Shown here: piece by piece, positions 11,006 through 24,174 of the stretch
Layout: each line of letters begins with the position of its first letter
Numbering within the stretch: the stretch's first letter is position 1
NCBI RefSeq assembly: GCF_002575655.3
Contig: NC_053037.3
Span: 447,857,793 to 447,921,792, forward strand
DNA: 64,000 nt
Direction of reading: 5' to 3'
Origin: Aegilops tauschii subsp. strangulata
Lineage: Eukaryota > Streptophyta > Magnoliopsida > Poales > Poaceae
Program-made: the position numbers and the translations under genes
The notes under the pieces: model-generated
What the model was told of the DNA's origin: nothing
Seen by the model: the letters and a program-made list of their open reading frames with translations, nothing else
Databases searched by the model: none

Positions 11006-13302
11006 CCAGCGCACGGTGGTTTCGAGTTCTTGAAGGGCAACTTCGCAAGGATCAAGGGATACGCTGTGGGCCGGATGCCCAAGAGTGGTCGAGGCAAGCT
11101 CTACATCAACGACGCAGGCTGGGGCCCCGAGGCCGGCTCAATCGAGTACGGGTACCGGGTCCCCTTTGGCGGAATCCACGTCTTCATCGGCAAGATCGGC
11201 GAATCGAGCCCTGAGCCGGACACCTGCACCGACATCATAGAGACGGCTCCACGTGCACGACCCGCCAAGGTTCAAACCACTGTGAAGAATGCCTTTGTTG
11301 GTTGCATCCATGGGGCAGAATTTGAGGAAGGATCTGTGTCTGGTGGTGAGATGACCATCTACTCTGATGATGGATCGTCAACCGGTGAGACCAATTCAAT
11401 GTATCAACTGCAGGCCGGCCGGCTTGGGGGCTGTTCCGATGGCGACAGTATTCCGGACCCCTATGAGCCGCCAAACAGGGTTGCGATCTTCATGGCTGGT
11501 ACACAACCGACGCTCGGTTCAACGACTGCCGCGGCCATGACCTCTAGCTCAATGGCTGCGGCAGCGGCTGGTGCCCGCCGGCTCAGGTTTTGACAGAGTT
11601 ATTGGAGGCTTTGGCGACTTTCATGGGGGTGGAGGTGACCCCGGACACTCAGGAACAACATAAGGTGGATGTTGCGAGGTTACGAGATGAGATAACTCAA
11701 GCCAAGGAACACCTGGCAGCTGAGAACGCTAGGATGGCCACGGAGCGAGATGCTTTGGACGCTCAGGCACAACGGATTCAGGTAGACTCTTTCAGACTCA
11801 CCTTGGATCAAAACGCTTCAAATGAAATCATTAGAAGGAGGCACCAGAGTCATTTACCCCCGGTTTATGATGCGAGAAACCTCTTCAATACGCCTAGAGC
11901 AGGGACCAGTGACCCGCCGGTGGTGAACCGGGTGGTTGAGGAGCCCGTAACTGGAGCGTCGGTTCAGCCGCGTACGATGGATCCGCCTCGTTTGAATACT
12001 ACTCCGCTTCAGCATGTTCCAACACCGTCGGGTCATTATTCTAACCCTTTGGATAATATGATTGCTGCGGCGACACGATTGGCGGCTCTCCCAGTTGAAG
12101 GCGAGTCCCCCACTGCGATAGAGACACTGAGGGCCAAAGAACTTCTTCACACAGCACTGGATCAACAGGCGGCTTATTCGTACAGCCGTGAAAGGATTCA
12201 TTCAACCCCTTGACCAAGCTGAAGTTATAGCAGGCACATTAACTCGCCGACAGTTTCAAGCAATGAACAGCGCCGTAACCAACCTCGTGGGCATGACCCG
12301 GCGCGTGGTGTTGTCGATGCTCAGACCTTGGTGAATCAGGGCAGAGCGCGTCGGGAGGCTGAGCTGGCGGCTCAACAACAATCCCCGGTTTATCCATCAG
12401 CATCGGTGGAGGCAGGAGTGACCTCTAGAACCTTGGGTGTGCCATGTTTAGTGCCGGCTCTACGTAATGAGCGTTTACCTAAGGATTTCAAGGGTCCTCG
12501 TAAGGTGCCTAATTACACGGCGGATCAGCCCCCTGAGGCTTGGATTGAGAGCTATGAGATGGCCATGGAGATGTTGGATGTTAGTGATGCTGCATGTGCT
12601 AAGTATTTCACCATGATGTTCGATGGGCCGGCTCGTACTTGGTTAAAAGGGCTGTCTGCTAACTCCATTAGATCATGGGTAGAGTTGAAAGCTCGTTTTA
12701 TCCAAAAATTTAAAGACACATGCAAGTAGCCTATGTCAGTACTGGATTTGGATTCTTGTGTCCAAGGTGAGGGCGAGTCAACAACCAATTGGGTGCGCCG
12801 GATCTCAGCTGTTATACACTCATCGGACAGTATCAATGCCGGTTCAGCAGTTCTGATGTTGGAGAAGAATTGCCGTCTCCTCCCCCTTAAACAGAAACTG
12901 GGACAGCTTAAGCGCCACTGCAATGACATGGGGGAGCTCATGGCGGCTCTCGTCAAATATGCTGACTCTGATAGTACCAAAGACCCCGACTCTGATGAGG
13001 AGAAGACGGGAAAAGGGAAGAAGAGTGGCAGTGCGAAGGGGCAGCAGCATAACACGGCGGGTCACGGTGGCAACGGTAAACGCAAGGCCGAAGGCGGTTT
13101 AGACTTTGTGGCCAACACCAATGCGCAGAACAATAATCAGCGTCGGAAGGGAAAGCCGCCCCGGCTTGGAGGGCCAAAATTTAACCTTGAGGCAATGATG
13201 AATCAGCCTTGTCCAAAGCATGGTACACATGAGAAGCCGACCACTCATCTGTGGAAGGATTGCTTCATCATGAGGGAGTATAGGAATTCCAATTTTTCCT
13301 AG
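11002..13302 (+). pseudogene. G1 gag
   Basis: The gag polyprotein would form the virus-like particle of the retrotransposon. The leader part is open from about 11000 (FEFLKGNFARIKGYAVG). A helical stretch at 11590-12213 is rich in DEITQAKEHLAAENARM-type heptads. The retrotransposon-gag domain is at about 12470-12800 (PKDFKGPRKVPNY; PPEAWIESYEMAMEML; GPARTWLKGL; LKARFIQKF). A TAG at 12727-12729 breaks the domain, and the frame continues after it (TTNWVRRISAVIHS). A zinc-knuckle-like CPKHGTHEKPTTHLWKDC lies near 13210-13265. Further stops follow in the glycine- and glutamine-rich tail at 13303-13470. Three or more lesions, so dead. Confidence 0.85.
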
Positions 13303-13473
13303 AACAATCATGGCCCGAATGGCGGTTCAGGATCCGGCTCTCACGGACCTGACTTTGGTGGTGGCGGTTCAAACTCTGGTTTCTAGGGCCAAGGCAATCA
13401 AGGTGGTTTTAATCAGCAGTCCGGTCAAGGGAATCAGCAGCAGCAGTCTGGTTATCAGAGTAATCCGAAGCAG

Positions 13474-14147
13474 TTGAATAGTGGACAGTATCATGTGTTC
13501 ACCATGAGTCTATGTAAACGAGACCAGAAGATTCATAAAAGGGCGGGGAACGCAGTTGAGCCGGCGATTCCCCGTTACTTGCGATGGTCTGAACATCCTA
13601 TCCTTTGGAGCCGTGAGGATCACCCTCCCTGGGTTGACAATCCTGGTCATTTGGCTTTGGTGGTTGCGCCTTAGGTTGGAGGTTACAAATTCACTAAGGT
13701 GCTCATGGATGGAGGCAGCAACATCAATATCCTTTACTATGAAACTTTTCGTCGTATGAGTTTGACTGACAAGGATCTTAAGCCGTCTAACACTGTTTTT
13801 CATGGTGTGGTGCCTGGTAAGTCGGCTTATCCATGGGGAAGATATCTTTGAAGTGGCTTTCGGTGATGATCATGATTCCAGGGTTGAGACATTAACCTTT
13901 GAGGTGGTTAAGATCAAGAGCCCTTAGCACGCTTTGTTTGGGCGGCCGGCTTATGATAAGTTTATGGCGAGACCTTGTTATGTTTATCTACAGATTAAGA
14001 TGCCAGGTTATAAGGGTACCATCACAGTACATGGGAACCAGAAGATAGCTTTGGAATGTGAAGAGGGCCATGCTGCCTATGCTGAGTCTGTTTGTGCAAC
14101 AGAGGAGCTAAAGTTTTACAAAGATAATGTTGACCCGACACATATGA
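13474..14147 (+). pseudogene. G1 aspartic protease region, split by a solo LTR
   Basis: After the gag tail, the minimal protease motif LMDGGSNINILYY appears near 13705-13740. It matches the DGGS form of the D-T/S-G catalytic loop in Tat-clade proteases, preceded by a TAG at 13672-13674. Downstream text (FHGVVPGKSAYPWG; LFGRPAYDKFMARPCY) agrees with Gypsy pol between protease and reverse transcriptase. Coding is cut at 14147 by the solo LTR and resumes at 15881. Confidence 0.75.
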
Positions 14148-15880
14148 TGTTGGTAATCGTAGCATAACTTTAAATTTTCCTACGTTCACCAAGATGCATC
14201 TATGGAGTATACTAGCAACAAGGGAAGGGAGTGCATCTACATACCCTTGTAGATCGCGAGCGGAAGCGTTCCAATGAACGTGGATGACGGAGTCGTACTC
14301 GCCGTGATCCAAATCACCGATGACCGAGTGCCGAACGGACGGCACCTCCGCGTTCAACACACGTACGGTGCAGCAGCGTCTCCTCCTTCTTGATCTAGCA
14401 AGGGGAAAGGAGAGGTTGATGGAGATCCAACAGCACGACGGCGTGGTGGTGGATGTAGCGGGTCTCCGGCAGGGCTTCACCGAGCTTCTGAGAGAGAGAG
14501 AGAGGTGTTGCAGGGGAGGAGGGAGGCGCCCAAGGCTGTGTGTTGCTGCCCTCCCTCCCCCCTTTATATAGGCCCCCTGGGGGGGGGGGCGCCGGCCCAG
14601 GGAGATGGGATCTCCAAGGGGGGGCGGCGGCCAAAGGGGGGGAAGGGGTGCCTTGCCCCCCAAGGCAAGGGGGAAGCTCCCCCCCTTAGGGTTCCCAACC
14701 CTAGGCGCATGGGGGGAGGCCCAAGGGGGGCGGCCCAGCCCACTAAGGGCTGGTTCCCTTCCACTTTCAGCCCACGGGGCCCTCCGGGATAGGTGGCCCC
14801 ACCCGGTGGACCTCCGGGACCCTTCCGGTGGTCCCGGTACAATACCGGTAACCCCCGAAACTTTCCCGGTGGCCAAAACTGGACTTCCTATATATAATTC
14901 TTCACCTCCGGACCATTCCGGAACCTCTCGTGACATCCGGGATCTCATCCGGGACTCCGAACAACTTTCGGGTTTCCGCATACATATATCTCTACAACCC
15001 TAGCGTCACCGAACCTTAAGTGTGTAGACCCTACGGGTTCGGGAGACATGCAGACATGACCGAGACGCCTCTCCGGTCAATAACCAACAGCGGGATCTGG
15101 ATACCCATGTTGGCTCCCACATGTTCCACGATGATCTCATCGGATGAACCACGGTGTCGAGGATTCAATCAATCCGTATGCAATTCCCTTTGTCAATCGG
15201 TATGTTACTTGCCCGAGATTCGATCGTCGGTATCCCAATACCTTGTTCAATCTCGTTACCGGCAAGTCTCTTTACTCGTACCGCAATGCATGATCCCGTG
15301 ACTAACGCCTTAGTCACATTGAGCTCATTATGATGATGCATTACCGAGTGGGCCCAGAGATACCTCTCCGTCACACGGAGTGACAAATCCCAGTCTCGAT
15401 CCGTGCCAACCCAACAGACACTTTCGGAGATACCCGTAGTGCACCTTTATAGTCACCCAGTTACGTTGTGACGTTTGGCACACCCAAAGCACTCCTACGG
15501 TATCCAGGAGTTGCACGATCTCATGGTCTAAGGAAAAGATACTTGACATTGGAAAAGTTCTAGCAAACGAAACTACACGATCTTTTATGCTATGCTTAGG
15601 ATTGGGTCTTGTCCATCACATCATTCTCCTAATGATGTGATCCCGTTATCAATGACATCCAATGTCCATAGTCAGGAAACCATGACTATCTGTTGATCAA
15701 CGAGCTAGTCAACTAGCTAGTCAACTAGAGGCTTACTAGGGACATATTGTGGTCTATGTATTCACACATGTATTACGATTTCCGGACAATACAATTATAG
15801 CATGAACAATAGACTATTATCATGAACAAAGAAATATAATAATAACCATTTATTATTGCCTCTAGGGCATATTTCCAACA
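14148..15880 (-). mobile_element. solo LTR, Angela-like Copia family, inserted in G1
   Basis: The 1733-bp segment starts TGTTGG and ends TTTCCAACA. On the minus strand it starts TGTTGGAAATATGCCCT, as Angela LTRs do. Perfect 5-bp TSDs TATGA lie at 14143-14147 and 15881-15885. No internal domain remains, so it is a solo LTR left by LTR-LTR recombination. A minus-strand TATA box (CTATATAAAGG) lies near 14561-14572. Long ORFs here are GC-rich LTR artefacts. Confidence 0.95.
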
Positions 15881-15885
15881 TATGA

Positions 15886-16895
15886 CACCTTTGAAGAAGC
15901 CAACCACAGAGCATGACCCTCTGTTGAATTTTAAGTCGGCAGATGACACTAAGCTGGTCAATTCATCTAAACAGTTTAGTATCAGTGCTAATCTGGATCC
16001 GAAATAGGAAAGTGCGCTCATCGAGTTCATCCGTGAGAACCGGGACATCTTTGCATGGAAGCCTTCAGATATGCCAGGTGTACCGAGGGAACTCGCTGAG
16101 CACACTCTCAGTATTGATCCGAATTTTAAACCGGTCAGGCAATTCCTTCGTCGCTTTAATGAAGAGAGACGCAAGGCCATTGGTGAAGAAGTGGCCTGGC
16201 TCTTGGCAGCCAGGTTCATTGTTGAAGTTTTTCATCCTGAATGGTTGGCTAACCCGGTGCTGGTACTTAAGAAAAATGGTACTTGGCGCATGTGTGTGGA
16301 TTACACGGACCTTAATAAGGCATGTCCGGCTGATCGTTTCGCTCTCCCTCGTATTGATCAGATTATTGATGCTACGGCGGGTTGTGAGCATTTGAGTTTT
16401 TTGGATGCTTATTCTGGGTATCATCAGATCAAGATGGCAGTTAAGGACCAGGAGAAGACAACTTTCATCACTCCCTCTGGAGCCTTCTTCTATGTGTCTA
16501 TGACTTTTGGGCTCAAGAGTGCCCAGGCGACTTACCAGCGGTGTGTTCAAAATTGCCTTCATGGTCAGATTGGACGTAATGTGCATGCTTATGTGGATGA
16601 TATTGTTGTGAAATCCAGGAAGAGGGAAACCTTGATAGATGATTTGAAGGAGACCTTTGACAACCTCCGGGTTTACAAGATGATGCTTAATACGGCCAAG
16701 TGTGTTTTTGGTGTGCCAGCAGGCAAGCTCTTGGATTTTTTGGTTTCTGAACGGGGCATTGAAGCTAACCCGAAGAAAATCAAGGCTATCACTTCCTTGG
16801 CTAAACTGGCGTGTATTGATGATGTTCAGCGTCTGGCGGGTCGTATTGTGGCCTTAGCCGGTTGGGAGAAAAAGCTATCCCTCTGTACCAAATGA
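15886..16895 (+). pseudogene. G1 reverse transcriptase
   Basis: Gypsy-type reverse transcriptase. The open frame 16071-16895 (274 codons) covers most of the domain: FIVEVFHPEWLANPVLVLKK, WRMCVDYTDLNKACP, FLDAYSGYHQI, SGAFFYVSMTFGLKSA and the catalytic AYVDDIVVKS (about 16590-16615). The three aspartates needed for polymerisation are present. Upstream text from 15886 is the same pol in broken frames, with a TAG near 16004. The thumb/connection end is frameshifted near 16860 (VALAGWEKKLS), where family members have a longer alignment, so the copy could not make an intact polyprotein. Confidence 0.9.
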
Positions 16896-16899
16896 TGAA

Positions 16900-17405
16900 G
16901 AAAACAGATCACTTTGTCTAGAGTGATGCTACTGATCAGGCGTTTGAAGCCTTGAAGAAATAGTTAGCTGAGCCGCCGATCCTTGCTGCTCTTTTATAAA
17001 GAACCCTTGTTGTTATATGTGGCTGCCAATAGCAGAGCTGTCAGCATAGCGATTGTTGTGGAAAGGAAGGAATCAGGCATGGAATATCCAGTTCAGCGGC
17101 CGGTTTATTACATCAGTGAGGTGCTCAATCAATCCAAGCAGAGATATCCCCATTGGTTGAAGCTGGTATATGGGATATTCATGGCTAGTCGAAAGCTCAA
17201 GCAATATTACCTTGGTCATCCCATCACTGTGGTTAGTTCTGCTCCTTTAGGGGACATTATTCAGAACAGAGAGGCCACAGGTCGGGTAGCCAAATGGGCC
17301 ATTGAGCTCGGACCCCATGGTTTGAAGTATATGCCTCGGACAACTATTAAGTCTCAAGCACTTGTGGATTTTATCAATGACTGGGCTGAGCTACAGATGC
17401 CTTAG
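16900..17405 (+). pseudogene. G1 first RNase H / connection domain
   Basis: After a stop (TAG at 16918-16920) and a frameshift near 16990, the frame 16983-17405 carries the Gypsy RNase H-like region (LLYVAANSRAVSIAIV; RPVYYISEVLNQSKQRYP; KLKQYYLGHPITVV; GRVAKWAIELGPHGLKY). It ends in a TAG at 17403-17405, after which a second RNase H begins in another frame. Having two RNase H modules is diagnostic of the Tat lineage. Confidence 0.82.
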
Positions 17406-17406
17406 G

Positions 17407-19117
17407 AGAAGCCGGATAGCACATATTGGACTATTCACTTCGATGGATCCAAGCAGTTGGAGGGCTCGGGGCTGGACTTGTTTTGACTTCCCCACGAGGT
17501 GATAAATTTTGTTACGTTTTAAGGTTGATGTTCCCTTGTACTAACAATGCAGCTGAGTATGAAGCCTTACTCCATGGTCTTCGGATGGCTATGGAGATGA
17601 ATCTAAGCCGGGTGAGGTGTTTTGGCGACTCAGATTTGGTGGCTCAGCAAGTTTCAGGCACTTGGGACTCTAAGGACCCACTCATGGCGGCTTACCGCCG
17701 TGAGGTTGATGTTATTGCTGGTCATTTCAAAGGTTATCAAGTGGAACATGTTGATCGCAGGAAAAATGAGGCGACTGATGCTTTGAGCCGGTTAGAGTCC
17801 CAGCGTAAGCCGGTGCCACCTAACGTTTTGGTGGCGGCTCTTCATGCTATTACTGATTGGACAGTTCCATATTTGGCTTATATGACCCAGGGCGAGTTAC
17901 TTGAGCATGAAACTTTGGCCAGGCAGATAACCCGGCGGTCTAAGTCAATGACTATTGTTAATGGAGAGTTGCACCGCTGCAGTGTCACAGGGGTGTTTCA
18001 ACGTTATGTTTCTCATGAGGAAAGCTGTGAGATTCTACGAGAGATTCATGAAGGAGATTGTGGTCATCATTCCAGCTCTAAGTCCCTCGTAGCCAAGGCT
18101 TCCCGTCATGGATTTTATTGGCTGGCGGCTCATGCTGACGCAGAGGATTTGGTCAGTAAATGTGATGGCTGTCATAAATTTTCAAAACGAGCTCATGTGC
18201 CGGCTCAAGAATTGAGGATGATTCCAATTACTTGGCCGTTTGCAGTCTGGGGGCTTGATATGGTTGGACCTTTCAAAAGATCCAAGGATAAAAAGACCCA
18301 CCTTTTGGTGGTGGTTGACAAATTTACAAAGTGGGTTGAGGCAAAGCCGGTCAGTAAGTGTGATGCGGCGACATCGGTTCAATTCATCAAAAAGGTGATT
18401 TTCCGTTTTGGTTATCCCCACAACATTATAACTGATAATGGCACAAATTTGTCCAAGGGTGGTATGAAAGAGTTCTGTCAATGTGAGCATATTCGTCTTG
18501 ATGTGTCATCAGTGGCTCACCCCCAGTCCAATGGCCAAGCTGAAAGAGCCAACCAAGAGATTTTGAGAGGCATCAAGCCCCGGATTATGGTCCCTTTGCA
18601 GAGGATGCTGGGTTGTTGGGTGGAGGAATTGCCCTCAGTACTATGGAGTATCAATACTACCCCCAACAGATCTATGAGTTACACGCCTTTTTTCATGGTT
18701 TACAGAGCAGAGGCGGTTCTCCCTAGTGACATCCGTCACGTCTCGCCCTGTGTTGCGGCTTATGTTGAAGCTGATAATGAAAAAGCACGTCAGGATGCTC
18801 TTGATCTGTTGGATGAGGAGCGTGACCGTGCGGCGGCTCGTTCGGCGATTTACCAGCAAGATTTCCATCGTTATCATAGCCGCCAGGTTAAAACTAGAAC
18901 CTTTCAAGAAGGAGATTTGGTGCTCTGGCTCATCCAGGATCAAACTGACATGCACAAGTTATCCCCACCTTGGGAAGGGCCCTTTGTGGTCAGCAAAAAT
19001 CTGAACAATGGATCATACTACCTTATCGATGTTCGAGACCACAAGGACTCATGCACGTCGGAGGAGGAGACCCGCCGGCCATGGAATATTGGTCATCTTC
19101 GGCCTTATTACACCTGA
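17407..19117 (+). pseudogene. G1 archaeal-type RNase H and integrase
   Basis: The first part is a second, archaeal-type RNase H (IHFDGS; NNAAEYEALLHGL; CFGDSDLVAQQVSG; RKNEATDALSRL), frameshifted near 17465 just after the first catalytic aspartate. The integrase follows: an HHCC zinc-binding module (EGDCGHHSSSKSL; KCDGCHKF, about 18050-18180) and a DDE core (GLDMVGPF; ITDNGTNLSKGG; HPQSNGQAERANQEI). Last comes a C-terminal domain with FQEGDLVLW and PWEGPFVV. From about 17470 the frame is open for over 540 codons to TGA at 19115-19117, making this the best preserved part of G1. Confidence 0.92.
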
Positions 19118-20417
19118 GCCACCGGCTCTTGTGATGTACATACTTTGTCAATGTATTATGATGAATATAATAAAGCCGACATCCCTGATTTCAGGGCCTC
19201 TGTCGTTTCATTTCTGAGAATATGAGTCTTTATTATCACTTCATACGGTCACTTGGGGGCTTCTTGCTTATTGAGCATAGCTATGATTACCCTCTTGATC
19301 CGGCTTGTACACCATGATTACAAAATACTTGGGGGCTTTCTGCTCATTGAGCATAGCTATGACTACCCTGTTGATCCGGCTTGTATGCCTGGAATGAAAT
19401 ATTACTTGGGGGCTCCTTGTTAATGAACAGAGCTTTGTTGACCCTTGTAATAGGCTTGGACGCCAGGTGTATTCACCAAAAACTCTGGGTTATCCTGCCT
19501 TTGTTTGCTTGCCACTCCGACCAGGTAATCCTGGAATGACTCGCCGTACTCTTGACAATCAATCTTGTAAAGACCCTGAATTTGTCAAAGTTAAAACGGC
19601 GATTGGTCATGTGAGGTCCGGCTTACGGGTTTGAATTAAGGTTTAACTCAGCGGCTGTGCGGTCCTTGAATAGCACTTGACATTGAGGCTTGGTAGCCTA
19701 TGAAAGCCTTGTTTTCTTATTTATATTTGATTCGAACATTTTTTGAGGTTCACCTTTCGTGACATGTTAATACATGGTTGAAAACCAATGAGGGCCATGT
19801 TGCCTTATGGTTTATGTATGAATTTATCCGGAGTTTTATTAACTCGACCTGGTTGTGGACTTTAAGTCGCCAGGGTATGATGATTATGCGCTTGGAGTGC
19901 TGTGCTCTAAGTTTTGGGATGCTACCCTTTACTGCATATGGCGTTGTAAGCCGGTGGTATGAATAAGGTTGAACAGGGCGTCGTGCTCTGTCTTCGGGCT
20001 GTTACCCTTATTGCACAAGGTATGATAAGCCAGCAGTGTGAACAAATATCACAGGTAGGATATTTATTTTTGTCATGATTATGTGAGGTTTTGCTAAACC
20101 GGCCCTGGTTATGGACTATTTAGTCATCAGTGGTTTTTATATGGGGTATTGTGACCCGCCCTGGGGTAAACCGCCAGGGCACTTGTTATCTGCTTATGTG
20201 CATGACAAACTGATAAGCATGGTCTACAAAATTGATGACATTATATGCATAAGTGGCAGATTTTGAAATAACGGATTGGCAGTGTTATGCAGATAAACAT
20301 GCACGATGGCACGACAGATCATTGTTGTTGACTAGCCTATTACAAGGCATCTGACGGACCAAAGGGATAAATGTTTTTCAAGACATATCATCTGTCTGTT
20401 ATGGCTGGTAAACCGGC
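19118..20417 (+). other. G1 non-coding 3' region with repeated polypurine-like motifs
   Basis: No gene is seen between the integrase stop and the antisense ORFs. The G-rich word CTTGGGGGCT, the typical sequence beside the 3' LTR in this group, recurs near 19253, 19330 and 19406 with similar flanks (GAGCATAGCTATGA), and related copies lie near 21521, 21666 and 21728. Confidence 0.7.
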
Positions 20418-23400
20418 TCATGAGTTAAGACTTCTACTCTTGGCGGGTTGAAGCCTCCGGATCATCCTGCGTTCTTCTTCTTCAGCTCCTTGATTATCCA
20501 TTGGCTGGAAATCAGGCGTAGCCCAGTCGATACCGGTCAAAGCTTTAAACACAGCTTCATCATCAATAAGGTTGGATGGATGAATGTCAAGAGCGAAGGT
20601 GTGCTTACGCGTCGGTGGGATGAGATCCACCTCTTGATGAACCAGCGCTTTCATCTTCTTGTTCTCGGCATCATAAGTCGCCTGGTATTGGGATAGATTG
20701 GTCTCTTCAGCCAGTTTGCTTGCTAACGGACGCATGGATCTTGCTATTTCTGCAAAATCATCAGCGCTGAAGGGAGACCCGTCTTCCTTTACACACGGGC
20801 AACCATTGGCCAAGTCTTCCGGGTTAAGACTGCTTGCCACGCCTTTGCTCGGCTCAAGGCAGTCATGGCGCCGGCTCTGGCAACTACTCGTTTTAAATCA
20901 TCAATCCTTCGGGGCAGCACCGATAACTTCTCCAATGTTTCCTTGATGAGGGTGGGCGGATGTTTCTTATGAATAGCAGCAGCAATGGTCCGTTGAGCAC
21001 CAGTGTATAACTGTTCTACAAGAGTATAGACAGCCTTAAGCTTGATGCGCATGTCTGAGCCCAGCTTGACGCTTCGGGAGCCTGCATCAGTAAATTTATT
21101 GATAAACCGATAGATGATTAGGATATGCCTGCAGTGTAAAGGAGTAATCTTGCTACTTACCAAAGATGGCTAATGTCATGCTATTGATCTGATGTTTTAA
21201 ACCGGACAACTCGTCAGTCACCGGTTTAAGGGCTGCCTCGGTGTCCTCTGCTCTCTTTAATAGAGCCGCTTTCTCGGTCTCCCAGCCAGTTCTATCAGTG
21301 TTGAAGTTTTGTTTCAACTTTTCAATGTTTTCTAAGGCAGTCTTCAGCTCTGATTTGGCTTTTGAAGTCTCGGATTCCTGAGTTTGAATATTGACCCTCA
21401 GATCTTTGACTTGGGATTCCTTTTCATTTAGTTCAGCCTGTGACATGAACAACATGAAAGGTATTATGATCATGATTATTTTTAAAGTCCCAAGCACAAT
21501 ACAAGTATTCTCCTTGGCACTTGGGGGCTAATGTTGATCGCTCTTTTCAAGATAAGTTTATATAATGACCCGGACAAACTGATATAATCCAGTTTTTGCT
21601 ACATACTTGAATTTTTTAGCTATGGTGATAAGTTCCGGATTATCATGCTGATTAAGCCGGCCCCTGGGGGCTACAGGTGCAAAATTGATCATTACTAATT
21701 GAAGTCCCAGCTTAACTTGGTCATTTAAGCCGACCCTTGGGGGCTACTAGTTTGATTTTCATATATTTATGCTTCTCTAAAAAGTCTATAGTACATTCAA
21801 TGCTATCATATTCTATAGACTTGGTGGCTGATAGAGATATATTTATGAGGAGGATTTTGTTGGATTACCTCAAAACGCTCCTTCATTAAGTTGACCAAGC
21901 CGACTTCAAAATCACGGCTGGTATACAGACGGTTTAAATAACCGGAGTGAATCTCTTGAGTGCTGAACTGGATGTAGCTTTCCAAGTCTACCTTCCACTT
22001 GCCTTTATCAGCAGCACAAAATTCTTCCTTGGCGCTGTGCTTGGATAAGGCAGTAGGGTTACCCGGCGCTGTATAACCAAGCCCAGTAATGATGACATTG
22101 TTAGTTTTCTCTTCAACGGGCTTGATGGGACTTGGCGGCTTAGTGATAACCGGTTCAACGTCTATATGAGCTATGCTGATATCGTGCTCTTCTGGTGGCG
22201 GGTCATCAATGGTAGCCTCAGCGGTTGGATGAGAGGCCTCTGGCAATTGCTTTTCCGGCTTAGAAGGGTTGAAATCTTCAGCCGGCTTGTTCAGTTTCGC
22301 CTTCTTGCTGGGCTTGGACACGCCACTGAAAATAAGAAATACAAAGATGTCAGCATATCAATCAGGCATGAAGTTTCAAATGGTTGAATATATCTTACCC
22401 AGGAGCAATTTTGAAAGCAGGAATCTAAGTTCCAGTGGACTCGCCGGATGAGGAGTGAGATGTTCCCTGATAGTTTGAGTCAGATGGATTAAGAGGTTGA
22501 CGAAAGAGACCCGCCTCGGGATAATTTAAGTCAGAAATTTGTGAAACCTCAGCGCGGCGTTTGCGAGGGACTGGTGTGTTGTGTAAACCGGAGGATAAAA
22601 CTCCACCGCCGCTGTTCCGGGTCATGCGGCAAGCTCCATGCTGCTGTTTCTTCAAAATAAATTTGGGATCCAAGTGAGCGAAAGGGTGAGAAAATCTTAC
22701 TTTCCGGCTTGCTTGTCGAGTTTTCTGTGTTGGAAGAGGTTCTGAGCCGGAGGAAAGGGTAATTACATCTTCATCACCTGCACGGCTGGCCTCCGCATCA
22801 TCCTGATAATGGTCATTATCAATAAGATGTACAAAGAATGAGCCAAGGGAGTCAAGTTCTACCTCCGACTCATCATCATCATCTTTATCATCCAAGTTGA
22901 ATGACTCGGCTGGATTGGATTTCTTCTTAGCAGGCTTTTTGATAGCTTTGCTCTTTGTCCGGGTTTTCTTGGCCTGCTTATCCTGCAGCTTTCCAGTCCA
23001 AAAGGGTGAATCGACCTGCAAAGATTAAATGGCTATGAAAAGGCAGTTTAAGTGAGGATATGTTTCAATCGTGAAATTGGTAAACAACTTACAGCTGGTG
23101 GTTTGTTCAAAACGCAGAAAGGATTTAATCCATCTTTATTGCGGTCTTCCAAGCTCTCATTCAATAGAGTTTTGGTCATATTATTGATGTCTTCACCAGT
23201 TAATTCAATCTGACAGTGGCACTGAGGATTTGATAACTGCCCGGTATATTCATGCATTAAGCCGGGACGGCGGCTTAGAGGCAAGACTCTCCAGGCAACC
23301 CAACATCGAACCAGATCAATTCTGGTCAAGCCGTTGGCCATTAAAGCCCGAATCTTTGAAAAAACTGGCATGTACTTCTTCCGCTCTACTGTGCTGATGC

Positions 23401-23963
23401 GGTCCGGAAGAGGATGTCTGTTGCTAAGCCGGCTGTCGAGATAACCTGGCAAGGGATTTTCCCCTTCTGGAGAAGTATCTCTGCAATAAAACCAAGTTTT
23501 GTTCCAGTCTTTGGGATGGCTGGGAAGGTGGCTTCTTTCCGGCGCTGTATAGAAATGCCGCCTAGCTCTAGGCTGGGTTTGTCTGTGAACTCATTCTGCC
23601 GGTTTAAGTAATAAAACTCCCTGAATAGTTCTACGGTGGGCTCCTGTTGAAGGTACAGTTCGCAGAATACTTGGAAGTTGCAGATGTTTGAAACGGAATT
23701 TGGTCCGATGTCTTGAGGATGGAGCTTGAAAAATTGCAGCACATCACGAAAGAATTTTGAGCCGGGAGGGTTGAAGCCCCGGGTCATATGATCGGTGAAG
23801 ACAATTACTTCACTGTCCTTGGGCTCGGGAGGAGTTTCAGTGCCAGGGACCCTCCAATGAATGAGATCTTTTTGGCTAGGACGCCGGTCTGAGCATATTC
23901 GTTCAAGTCTTCCTCGGTGACACGGGAAACGACCCAGTTGCAGCCAGTGACAGTTTTTCCCAT
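20418..23963 (-). pseudogene. G1 antisense gene: 'putative gypsy type transposon' (PF04195-like) protein with coiled coil
   Basis: Minus-strand gene, opposite to G1 gag-pol. It starts at ATG 23963-23961 (MGKTVTGCNWVVSR), with a frameshift near 23866. The conserved N-terminal domain spans about 23850-23600: PPGSKFFRDVLQFFKLHP; FCELYLQQEPTVELFREFYY. I recognise this as the Transposase_28/'putative gypsy type transposon' family (PF04195 from memory). A basic/acidic linker follows (KKPAKKKSNPAESFNLDDKDD, 23021-22425). Next comes a segment at 22321-21806, a coiled coil at 21435-21160 (heptad-rich, KSELKTALENIEKLKQN) and a C-terminal helical part ending at TGA 20420-20418. Gaps between frames look like introns. 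The function of this family is unknown. MULE1 inserted 32 bp upstream of the start codon. Confidence 0.72.
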
Positions 23964-23994
23964 TTTGGGGAAAAAGGCCTAAAAGAAAAAATAA

Positions 23995-24174
23995 GGTTTT
24001 TTTTAATTTCTGTGCCCCTAGTTCCTTAGCTCTACTCATTGATCCCCACTCTGTTAACTTTTGCTCACTTTTCCCCACTCCCTTGCCCGAAACCCTCATA
24101 ACTGGTCAGAACGGACGTTGTCGTTGGGTCAATGCCTTTGACCGTTAACTCTGACGAGTGGGGCCGCGTAGGGC
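23995..24174 (+). repeat. left TIR of MULE1
   Basis: Reads GCCCCTAGTTCCTTAGCTC, then CTTTTGCTCACTTTTCCCC, then ACCCTCATAACTGG. The reverse complement of 30718-30887 gives the same words in the same order with scattered substitutions. Confidence 0.88.

Noticed and set aside
14022..14981. 319-codon minus-strand ORF across the solo LTR boundary.
   Set aside because: Crosses from G1 pol into the LTR and back through low-complexity GC-rich sequence.
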